A stretch of 64,000 nucleotides of DNA, taken from positions 14,640,594 through 14,704,593 of the forward strand of contig OY997655.1 in NCBI GenBank assembly GCA_963921795.1, given 5' to 3'. Of this stretch, positions 55,881-64,000 are shown in pieces. Source of the DNA: Nannobrachium achirus (lineage: Eukaryota; Chordata; Actinopteri; Myctophiformes; Myctophidae). Position 1 is the first letter of the stretch. Every line of letters starts with the position of its first letter. Below the pieces are notes generated by a model. It was not told the DNA's origin and did no database searches. It saw only the letters and a program-made list of their open reading frames with translations. The position numbers and the translations under genes were made by a program.

Positions 55881-56058
55881 ATGTCAAGTGTCCAAGATAC
55901 TGGAAAAGGGGACAGGGAGACCCTGGCTAGTTTCAGCACCAGCATCTATCACAGCTTTGACATTCCATCACTGCACAGTTCTGATCATGTCTCATGGAAA
56001 TGCAGGATAACATATCAGAATATACCAGAGGATGAAACGCATACCAACATATATCATG

Positions 56059-56668
56059 TTTAAAGTGATAGTTCACCTATTTTTGACATAAAGCTGTGTG
56101 AAATACTTGCCATTAAAACAGTGGTTAAAAATGTTTTAATTGATTACTAGAGTCCCGTGGTCAGAGTTCTGGTCAGTTTCTAATGAATATTAAGTAGTTC
56201 CAATGGGGTGGGGGCCATTTGGCGTGGCCCAATCATTGAAAATAGATTAATCCACACAACTAGCGTCATTTGTATTGTTGGCCTATTTCTACCATATAGA
56301 GCGAGGTTTCGTTCTGATCAGCTGCCTGCAAAGCACCTTGTTTTGGGGAAATACGTTGCAGCGGTGTAGTGATACTGGACACAAAAAATAGTACCATGTG
56401 ACAGAGGGGTCAAAGTTGAACGAAAGTTGGTCTATTTGGTAGAAATAGGTCAACAATACAAATGAAGCTAGTTTTGTGGATTCATCTATTTTCAATGATT
56501 GGGCCATGAGCCCCTGCCAAATTACCGGAACTACTTTATATTCATCTAAAACTGACCAGAACTCTGACCACGGGAATCTGTTAATGAATTAATACATTTG
56601 TAACCACTATTTTAATGGCAAGTATTTCACACAGCTTCATGTCAAAAATAGGTGAACTATCACTTTAA
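56059..56668. mobile_element. 610-bp foldback (TTAAAGTGATAGTTCACC)
   Basis: TTTAAAGTGATAGTTCACCT is opposed by AGGTGAACTATCACTTTAA. Arms of over 250 bp mirror each other (CGTGGTCAGAGTTCTGGTCAG / CTGACCAGAACTCTGACCACG). Confidence 0.85.
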
Positions 56669-56864
56669 GGATAGGATACAACAACACGATGTATAAAAAT
56701 GTGTTAACCATATCATTTTCAAACTACTGTACGTCAATCTGATTGTGGCAAAGAATCTCTTCTGTAGCAGATATATTTAATGAAGTCATGGAGGAGAGAA
56801 TAATAATTCAGTTCAATTAAGAGTTTGGTTATATTATAATTATTCCTCTATTTTTACAATCTTT

Positions 56865-56938
56865 ATGAAAATAGCCGATCTACAAGCCCACAACACCTTG
56901 CAGCATGACATGTTGAGAGCTTGTAAATCTGCTCCCTA
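56865..56938. repeat. AAATAGCCGATC hairpin, right end worn
   Basis: ATGAAAATAGCCGATCTACAAGCCCACAACACC...TGTTGAGAGCTTGTAAATCTGCTC. Last recognisable hairpin in the window. Confidence 0.65.
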
Positions 56939-56984
56939 TCCCTTTTTTTCTCCGCCCCCTGGCCCCTGCTACACAGAAGGCAAC

Positions 56985-57028
56985 ACACACAAACACGCAC
57001 GAACGCACGCACGCGCATGCATGCACGA

Positions 57029-57060
<32 letters not shown>

Positions 57061-57092
57061 CCACGCACACACTCACACACACACACACACCG
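56985..57092. repeat. (ACGC)n and (AC)n microsatellites
   Basis: ACGCACGCACGC repeats at 57000-57065, then ACACACAC. A separate (TA)n run fills 57409-57464. Between them (57093-57408) nothing was recognised. Confidence 0.88.
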
Positions 57093-57407
57093 GTGGCAAA
57101 GCTGTAGCTGCTAACTCGATAGCTCTGCATGAACGTCTCTGGCAACGTTGGTTTTTGGTCTTGGGAACCAGCGTGTGGTCGCGTCTTTTTTGCAAGTTTT
57201 GCACTGAGCTGCTGTTGGGTCTGTTGGCTTTGCTTTATTTCAGAGTTCACTCTGTTGTACTGCTGCTGTGGTCATTGTGCGTGATAGAAGTAGGCTACCG
57301 GAGCACTCCTGGAATGGAGTGCTTGTATCGGAGCGTTCTATCGGACATTTTAGCTGAATTACAATATGATCCGAGATACGTTTTTAGGCTCATATCGCGC
57401 CGATATG

Positions 57408-57465
<58 letters not shown>

Positions 57466-57732
57466 TATCACAGCATCACTAATCACATTGTAATAATCTG
57501 ATACAACTTAACAATGATCACAGCCATTACATTAAGTGTTATAATTACTGTCATCAGGACTAAAGAATAAATGCAAAATATGTTTCACATAGGTATAAGC
57601 GATTATTTAATGAACGGGGGAGAAGACAACAGCTTCCACGTGGCCTCCCATGCAAATAACAAGAAAATCTTGTGAAACAAATGTCGCCACCCAATCATGA
57701 AGGACATTGTAACAAATTCTTGTTAACAATGT

Positions 57733-59183
57733 TTACACTGGAAAGGTGTTTGTCCAGTGTGAGCAGTGAACACGCTGGTGTTGTCTCAGGTTCCCAGACT
57801 CACTGAAACTCTTGTCACAATGTTTACACTGGAAAGGTTTTTCACCAGTGTGGATACGCTGGTGTCCCTTCAGGTAAGATGACAGACTGAAACTCTTGTC
57901 ACAAAGTTTACAGTGGAAAGGTTTTTCTCCAGTGTGGAGACGCTGGTGTACCTTCAGGACACTTGACCGACTGAAACTCTTGTCACAATGTTCACACTGG
58001 AAAGGTGTTTCTCCAGTGTGAACGAACTGGTGTTTCCTCAGGTTCCCAGACGCACTGAAACTCTTGTCACAATGTTCACAGTGGAAAGGTTTTTCTCTAG
58101 TGTGGATACGCTGGTGTGCCTTCAGGTTAGACGACTTACTGAAACTCTTGTCACAATGTTTACAGTTGAAAGGTTTTTCTCCAGTGTGGACACGCTGGTG
58201 TGCCTTCAGGTCACATGACTGACTGAAACTCTTGTCACAATGTTCACAGTGGAAAGGTTTTTCTCCAGTGTGGACACGCTGGTGTGAATTCAGGGTAGAT
58301 AACCTACTGAAACTCTTGTCACAATGTTCACACTGGAAAGTTGTTTCTCCAGTGTGAACGCGCTGGTGTCTTCTCAGGTTCCCAGACTCACTGAAACTCT
58401 TGTCACAATGTTTACACTGGAAAGGTTTTTCTCTAGTGTGGATACGCTGGTGTGTCTTCAGGCTAGACGACCTATTGAAACTCTTTTCACAATGTTTACA
58501 GTTGAAAGGTTTTTCTCCAGTGTGGATACGCTGGTGTGAATTCAGGTCACATGACTGACTGAAACTCTTGTTACAGAGTTTACACTGAAAAGGTTTTTCT
58601 CCAGTGTGGACACGCTGATGTCTCTTCAGGTTAGACGACTGACTGAAACTCTTGTTACAGAGTTTACACTGGAAAGGTTTTTCTTCAGTGTGGACATGCT
58701 GGTGTGCCTTCAGGTTCCCAGACCCACTGAAACTCTTGTCACAATGGTCACAGTGGAAAGGTTTTTCTCTAGTGTGGATACGCTGGTGTGTCTTCAGGTT
58801 AGACGACTTACTGAAACTCTTGTTACAGAGTTTACACTGGAAAGATTTTTCTTCAGTGTGGAGTCTGTGGACACCTCCACTTGTCTTCCCCCAATCATCA
58901 CTGTCTTCAGTGTCAGATTCAAGTTCAACTTCAATTTCAGAGCGGTGTGAAGAGATGTCTTCAACATCAACTTCACCTTTCACTGCTAGTAATGTAAACA
59001 TTGACCCATCAGGCTCCTCTGGTCTTCGAAGTGTCTCCTCCTGTTCCTCTTTAACGTGTGGAGGCTCTGGTTCCTCCTGTTCCTCCTTAATGTGTGGAGG
59101 CTCTGGTTCCTCCTGGAGCAGACTGGAGCTCCTCTCCTGTTCAGGAGAAACCTCCTCTTTACACACGACCATGTGCAGGGTGT
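57733..59183 (-). CDS. C2H2 zinc-finger protein, main exon (13 fingers)
   Basis: A probable DNA-binding transcription regulator in the nucleus. On the minus strand the exon starts after a TTTTCCTAG acceptor and runs to a stop at 57733. The N part is acidic, with repeated [14 protein letters not shown]-type motifs common in fish zinc-finger genes. Then come 13 tandem fingers of the form FxCxxCxKSFSxSxxLxxHQRxH joined by TGEKPF/TREKPF linkers, from [14 protein letters not shown] to [12 protein letters not shown]. After the last finger the protein ends with [10 protein letters not shown]; this looks like a frameshifted or truncated 14th finger. The finger array is highly self-similar, indicating recent tandem expansion. 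The exact orthologue cannot be named. It joins the exon at 59581-59673 in matching phase. Confidence 0.85.
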
Positions 59184-59580
59184 CTAGGAAAAGAAACATA
59201 ACATAATAGTCAGCACTGGATGCCTACATGTAAACTGACCCAACAGTTACTTAATGAGAATATGTCTGCGTCTGGGGTCGATTTCACAAAGCACTGTACT
59301 GCACAACATTTAGTGTGTATGATGCCAGCAAGTATTTTACATCTAATATAATGTACTGCAAATCATGGCTATGTTTCAGTTACTTACAGATTATTTGATA
59401 GACCTGCTGCTTCTAATCTCATGTTATGTTTTTGTCTGCCAGGAAGTAATTATGATTGGGCCTTTAATGTAAAACTTCAACAATTATATGTTTATTCACT
59501 TATTGGCAATAACTGTTAACTGTTAACCATTATCAATCTTGGACAATTTTCCAAGATTATAATACAGTTTAGCTACGTAC

Positions 59581-59673
59581 TGAGTTGTGGATGGTCTTCA
59601 GGTTCCTCCTGTTTAATAGAAATGTCCGGGTCTGGGTTCATCTTCACCTGCAGTCTGGACTCCACACACTGGT
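59581..59673 (-). CDS. upstream exon of the zinc-finger gene
   Basis: Acceptor CATTTCAG/ACCAG and donor CTCA/GTACGT. The frame reads QCVESRLQVKMNPDPDISIK then QEEPEDHPQL and leaves one base (A) that joins the AC of the next exon to give Asn. A possible start Met is at 59641, but the frame stays open to the acceptor, so earlier exons are likely. MNPDPDISIKQEEPEDH-type exons are usual in this fish gene family. Confidence 0.7.
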
Positions 59674-60300
59674 CTGAAATGGAGGAATTGAATAAGGACT
59701 TTAAATATGGGGTTCCATGATTATTCATGTCACGATTATTGTTACCAAAGAAATGACGATGTACAATTTTATCGCGATAATCAAAATATCACCAACATCC
59801 ATTATCATGGGGCAGTGATAATGTAGTCGATTTTTCGCGGGACAATACGTTCATAATGGATTTTGGCAGGAGTTGCTTTCCTCTCATTCAAGGATCTCAA
59901 AACTCATTAAATAAAGACACTTTACAGATGTCCAATCAAGTAGGGCGCACAGGGAGCGCCCAGGCCCAGAATAGTCCATGGGCCTAACAAGATGTCGGTA
60001 TCGGAAAGGTGGCAAAGATTACCATGCATTTTTGAAAAGCTCTATATCTGTAGATTATATTTTGGTATCAAAACCCTTACTGAGACACAGCTAAATTGGT
60101 GTTATCAGTCGCTAGAGTTGGTGTCCCATTAACTGTCCCATTTGGTTACAGTTATGCAATGATATTGCATCTTTGTTTGGCGATGTAGCTCTGCTTTGAT
60201 AATCAAATTATCTGCGGCTCTCCAAGCACAAGACCAAACACTCACTCTCCCTCATTCAGTGCTAGGACCTCCAGCGTGCTGGGTGTGCGGGCTCAGACGG
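59674..60300. other. unassigned; possible 5' part of the zinc-finger gene
   Basis: Contains a hAT-like TTTATCGCGATAATC relic at 59765-59785. No further exon recognised. Confidence 0.35.
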
Positions 60301-60349
60301 TAAGAGATGCCACTATTCCTAAACCCCTGTGTATTTTTAGGAATGAGAA

Positions 60350-60793
60350 CATGATAGTAACTGTCTGTATCTGCTCCACTCCTAGGCAAACATGAACGAC
60401 ATTTAACCTAAGTAAAGAGGCCTTTACTCACCTGGAAGGAAACCCTGTGGAAGGAAGGAAAACCTAAACTAAACTCCTACCAGGAAAACCTGTGGAAAGG
60501 AAGGACAATGCTCACCTGAACCTACCTGTGTGGTAACAAAAGCGAACTTTATTGAACAACCTCCACAGAGAGTGAGAGGTTTCTATAGAGGGCACTGGGG
60601 AGGGAAAAGAAGCCAACAGAGACATTGTGGGACCCCGTTTGGGAAGAATCTATGTTAACGTTATTGTGAAACGCATTATTATTTACCGACATTTTCCCCT
60701 CCCTCTGATTGTTAAGTTATCCCCCCAAATAAAAATGCTTGTTTTTGGTTTAAACTGCACTTGCCTTGTGTTGTGTTTGGTTCAGTCTCTACA
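60350..60793 (+). repeat. probable 5' LTR of the second Gypsy element
   Basis: The 3' border is set by the primer-binding site at 60796. AATAAA at 60728-60733 suits an R-region poly(A) signal. The 5' border is a guess because the 3' LTR lies outside the window. Confidence 0.4.
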
Positions 60794-60795
60794 TA

Positions 60796-60813
60796 TGGTG
60801 GAGAATCCGGGTA
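60796..60813 (+). other. candidate primer-binding site
   Basis: TGGTGGAGAATCCGGGTA begins with TGG two bases after CTCTACA and precedes gag by 35 bp, as expected for a Gypsy-type PBS. The tRNA is not assigned. Confidence 0.45.
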
Positions 60814-60847
60814 GAAGCATTCCGGTAAACTGAAACCAGACCACACA

Positions 60848-61672
60848 ATGGAACATGCAGCGGCTTTAGATGCGCTCTTGCAGAGTCAAGCCGAACTACA
60901 CCAGGCAGTGCAGAGCTTAGTGGAGAAAATTCAAATTGATAGAGATGTCAATCCCTCTAGATCTCCTGGCGATGTACTCACCAAATTGTCCCCATCTGAT
61001 GATATTGAAGCGTATATTGAAGTATTTGAGCGCACTGCTGCCCGTGAGCGCTGGCCAGTAGCCGACTGGGGCTCAATCATTGCGCCTTTTCTTACCGGAG
61101 AAGCCCAGCGGGTTTGCCGCGACCTCCCTCTGGCAGAAGCCAGGGACTTTCGCAGACTCAAAGCCGCTATTCTAGCCAGCCAGGGCTGCAGTCTCCCTGC
61201 CAGGGTGCAGTGGTTCCACAATTGGGGCTACGTTCCAAACCAGGCACCACGTCCTCAAATTGCTGCACTCCTTCGCCTCACTCAACGATGGTTACTGAGT
61301 CCCGGTGAGCCGCCTCTCATAGAGCATTTAGTCATTGACAAATGTGTTCGTTCATTGCCGTCTGATGCCCGAAAATATGCATCACAAGTCTGCCCCACCT
61401 CGGTGGATGCGCTCATCGCGCTATTGGAAAACCACCAGGTGAGCAGTGAAATGATGCGGACCACCAAACCTGAGGTACCTAGAGGGTCAGGGGACCCCCG
61501 TTTGAACCGGGACCGCTCGCGGACCCCGGTGCCTCCCTGTCACCCCCCAAACAGAGCCAGAGCGGCGCGGAGCGCACGCTGCGTCCTACTCCCACGCCAA
61601 GAAGATGTTATGTCTGTGGGAAACAAGATCATATCTCCTGGGCCTGCCCTGCTCGAGACCGGGATGTTTTGA
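60848..61672 (+). pseudogene. Gypsy gag (capsid) reading frame, frameshifted at its end
   Basis: Starts MEHAAALDALLQSQAELHQ. The capsid-like core includes IEVFERTAARERWP and a helical stretch to HLVIDKCVRSLPSDARKYA, the gag pattern of fish Gypsy elements. After about 61550 the frame no longer encodes the expected nucleocapsid; the CCHC knuckle is in another frame (61606-61647: CYVCGKQDHISWAC), so one or two bases were gained or lost. It would form the particle shell. Confidence 0.78.
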
Positions 61673-62199
61673 TGCCCTCGGCCGGCCCCTCCGACGGAAG
61701 CAGGCCCTGCCTGCACAGCGGGAGCGACCGCCGCCGCCACATCAACCTGCCCGTCAAAATCAACGGCATCGACAGCCAGGCGCTGCTTGACTCCGGTAGC
61801 GTCGTCACCCTGGTGCGCAGCGACCTGGCGGGCCCCATCTCGACCGACAGCATCCCGGTGAGCTGCGTGCACGGCGACCTTCGCCATTATCCAGTGGCAT
61901 GCATCCGTCTACAGACGACAAAAGGCGACATCCGCGTCGCCGCCGGCGTCGTTCCCAACCCTCCTGTGCCATTACTCATTGGCACCGACTGCGTATTGTT
62001 CGAGCGCCACTGGGGCCCCGGCGCCGCCGCGCTGCCCCGGCCAAGGAGACGACGGCCCCGTCCAAGCATACGCCAACAAAATCCTCGCGCCGCCAGCCCC
62101 GCCTTCAGGCCGCCGAGCGATGAAGTGAGAAGCGAGAGCTCCCCAGAAGAGGAGAAGACTACAGGAGAGAGCACCCGTGGAAAGTGTCACCCCTCATAG
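61606..62199 (+). pseudogene. Gypsy zinc knuckle + aspartic protease
   Basis: The frame opens with a CCHC knuckle, then a retropepsin: HINLPVKINGIDSQALLDSG with the catalytic D-S-G at about 61789-61797, followed by SVVTLVRSDLA and the second strand LLIGTDCVLF. It ends TAG at 62199. The integrase frame overlaps it by 23 bp in another phase, which may be decay or a frameshift site. Confidence 0.75.
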
Positions 62200-63448
62200 C
62201 CCCGAAGAGGACACCTTCGCCGAGATGCCCAGGCCCGACGGTTCCGACACGCAGCACCAGGGCGAGTTCGCCACGCAGCAGTGGAGCGACCCCAAACTGG
62301 AGAGCGCACGCCACCGTATCCAGGCCATAGATGGGAAATTATGTGCGGGGGTAAGTGAGCTCAATTCTCCCTACTTTGTAGTGAAGAAAGGCCTAGTGTA
62401 CCGTGCTGTTAAATCAGAAATGGGCGATGTAATTGAACAACTGCTGGTGCCAAAACAGTATATTTCTCGTGTGTTATATTTAGCCCATACGCACCAACTG
62501 GGAGCTCACTTAGGCGTTAAGAAGACTTTTGACCGTGTCACAGCTCGCTTTTATTGGCCAGGGGTAAAAAGGGCCATAGAAGACTTTTGCAAAAGCTGTG
62601 ATGTGTGCCAAAAATCCGCCCCCCGCCCCACACAACGGAATCCACTAGTGTCGCTGCCTATTATCACTACACCATTCTCCCGAATTGGCATGGACATAGT
62701 CGGTCCACTCCCCAAGTCTGCCAGGGGGCACAAGTATATTTTGGTGATTGTAGACTATGCCACTCGATATCCTGAAGCCATTCCACTGTGCACTGCCTCT
62801 GCTAAGGCTATAGCACATGAGTTATTCATGCTGTTTTCACGAGTCGGCATTGCGGACCAAATTTTGTCAGACCAAGGTACATGCTTCACACAGACATAGA
62901 AAGGTAGACGCCTCTTCCGAATGGGGGGTGCTGGTCCAAGACTCCTGGCAAGCCTCCCAATAACTCTACGCAAGCCTCCAGAATTCTGAGGCGGGGCTCT
63001 TGGGAATTCTGAAGGACGCTTCCTTGTGCGTCACAGAATGGGAAGCTCGGTAGTCCAATCAGATGCAGGACTGGCAGGACTCCCTCTTTCCCATTGGAGG
63101 GGGCAGAGTGCCTTCCGCAGTTCCACAGTTATGCACTTCCGCCAGAGCTGTTTGACCTGTCGCGCTAATGAACTGCAGCGGCGGAGGAGGTATCTAGCTT
63201 TTTATATCTGTGATGCTTCATGTCTGGGGTTTTAACTCGACTTTATAAGTGGTTAAAGGTGGACAGGATTCGAACCTCAGTCTATCACCCTCAAACTGAT
63301 GGCCTAGTGGAGAGGTTTAACAAAACCTTAAAACAAATGTTGAAGAAATTGGTTGAGAAAGACAGGAGAGACTGGGACCAATGAATCCCCTATGTGCTGT
63401 TTGCAATCAGAGAATTTCCCCAGGCCTCCACTGGCTTCTCCCCATTTG
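62177..63448 (+). pseudogene. Gypsy integrase, split by a 341-bp insertion
   Basis: The N-terminal zinc-binding part (HTHQLGAHLGVKKTFDRV, then CKSCDVCQ) and the catalytic core (MDIVGPLPKS; SDQGTCF, the second Asp) are read from 62177 to 62895. The frame resumes at 63237 with RTSVYHPQTDGLVERFNKTL, which contains the catalytic Glu, then an in-frame TGA at 63382-63384 and a one-base insertion near 63450. Integrase would insert cDNA into the genome; this copy is broken. It follows protease directly, with no RT between. Confidence 0.8.
62896..63236. mobile_element. 341-bp insertion inside integrase
   Basis: The retroelement sequence is continuous if 62896-63236 is removed; AC occurs at both edges. 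The insert has GCAAGCCTCC pairs, CCAATCAG and CCCATTGG boxes and no recognised family or coding content. Confidence 0.65.
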
Positions 63449-63451
63449 AAG

Positions 63452-64000
63452 TTGCTCTATGGTCGACAGCCCCGAGCTCTGCTCGACCTTGCCAAAGAGG
63501 CCTGGGAGAGCCGGCCTTGCCCCCATAGAAGCGTGATCGAACACCTAGAACACCTGCAGGCCCGTGCAAAGAAAATATGGCCTATGGTAAGAGAGCACAT
63601 GGAGCAGGCCCAGCGTGACCAAAGCCGCACGTACAACAGAGATGCTACGGTGAGAGAGTTCCAGGTGGGTGACAAAGTATTAGTACTTGTCCCTATCTAC
63701 GAATGCAAGTTTCTGGCCAAGTGGCAAGGTCCTTATGAGGTGGTCGAAAGACTGGGACCGGTAAATTACCGCGTCCGGCAGCCAGGGCGAAGACGTGGCC
63801 AGCAGATCTATCATGTGAATATTCTTAAAAAATGGGTCGCTAACTTACCTGTCGCACTCCCAGCCCTACTAACCACCGTTTCCCCTCAGACCTTGCCACC
63901 CGTGCCCCTCGGAGATGAGCTGGGGCCCTCTCAAATGCAGGACATAAAGGAGCTACTGAGCCGTAAACAGGACCGTTTTTCTGAGCTGCCCGGTCGGACC
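63452..64000 (+). pseudogene. integrase C-terminal domain and pre-RT linker, continues beyond the window
   Basis: An open frame from 63452 to the window end (no start codon of its own). It encodes the integrase C-terminal chromodomain-like/GPY-type region (VGDKVLVLVP, FLAKWQGPYEVVERLGPVNY, IYHVNILKKW). It then gives DELGPSQMQDIKELLSRKQD and FSELPGRT, the segment that precedes reverse transcriptase in Gypsy polyproteins. So RT should follow to the right. Confidence 0.75.

Noticed and set aside
55113-57700. A head-to-head cript gene upstream of pigf, as in mammals
   Set aside because: No zinc-binding CRIPT-like exons could be read here on either strand.
57988-59206. Plus-strand open frames opposite the zinc-finger exon
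   Set aside because: Antisense shadows of the repetitive finger-coding sequence.

Overview
The window is vertebrate nuclear DNA, almost certainly from a teleost fish. It has spliced genes with GT-AG introns, dense CA/GT/TC/TA microsatellites, fish-type L2/CR1 LINEs, tRNA-derived SINEs, Ty3/Gypsy elements, and a very high load of short inverted-repeat (foldback/MITE-like) DNA transposons. No bacterial-type gene organisation is present. Exons were found by reading the sequence against known protein families. The species cannot be named from this window.

Layout. (1) 1193-13024, plus strand: a complete three-exon gene for COX7A2L/SCAF1 (115 aa), the respiratory supercomplex assembly factor. Intron 1 (9.9 kb) is packed with transposons, including an L2/CR1-type LINE with a long open frame (5348-7885). 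(2) 13-39 kb: no recognised host gene. It holds a decayed, internally deleted Gypsy element (18753-23289) and many nested foldback elements. (3) 39383-53473, minus strand: a complete five-coding-exon gene for PIGF (220 aa), a GPI-anchor biosynthesis protein, whose introns are also full of transposons. (4) 57733-59673, minus strand: a C2H2 zinc-finger gene with 13 fingers, lacking its 5' end. (5) 60.6 kb to the window end, plus strand: a second Gypsy element with the order gag-protease-integrase followed by a pre-RT linker. This is the unusual Gmr1-type order; the element is decayed and has a 341-bp insertion in integrase.

Most striking is a hairpin of about 70-85 bp with the core AAATAGCAGATCTACAAGCTC, found more than 35 times (about one per 2 kb). 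It sits inside at least eight otherwise unrelated transposon families: a TTAA/CCC...GGG piggyBac-like family (two hairpins per copy), a TAGGGCTGTCAC hAT-like family with 8-bp duplications, the GGTCTTCAAC family, the TATCGTCGTTGTCGGG family and others. Each copy's outermost arms mirror each other but differ from copy to copy, and the loop sequence tracks the host family. I propose it as a hitch-hiking hairpin module; this is inference.

Transposons have also touched gene structure. The cox7a2l exon-2 acceptor lies in a tandem duplication split by a TTAA element. A 9-bp-duplication element lies 2 bp inside the first pigf coding-exon donor. The pigf first coding-exon boundary is partly duplicated 1.1 kb upstream.
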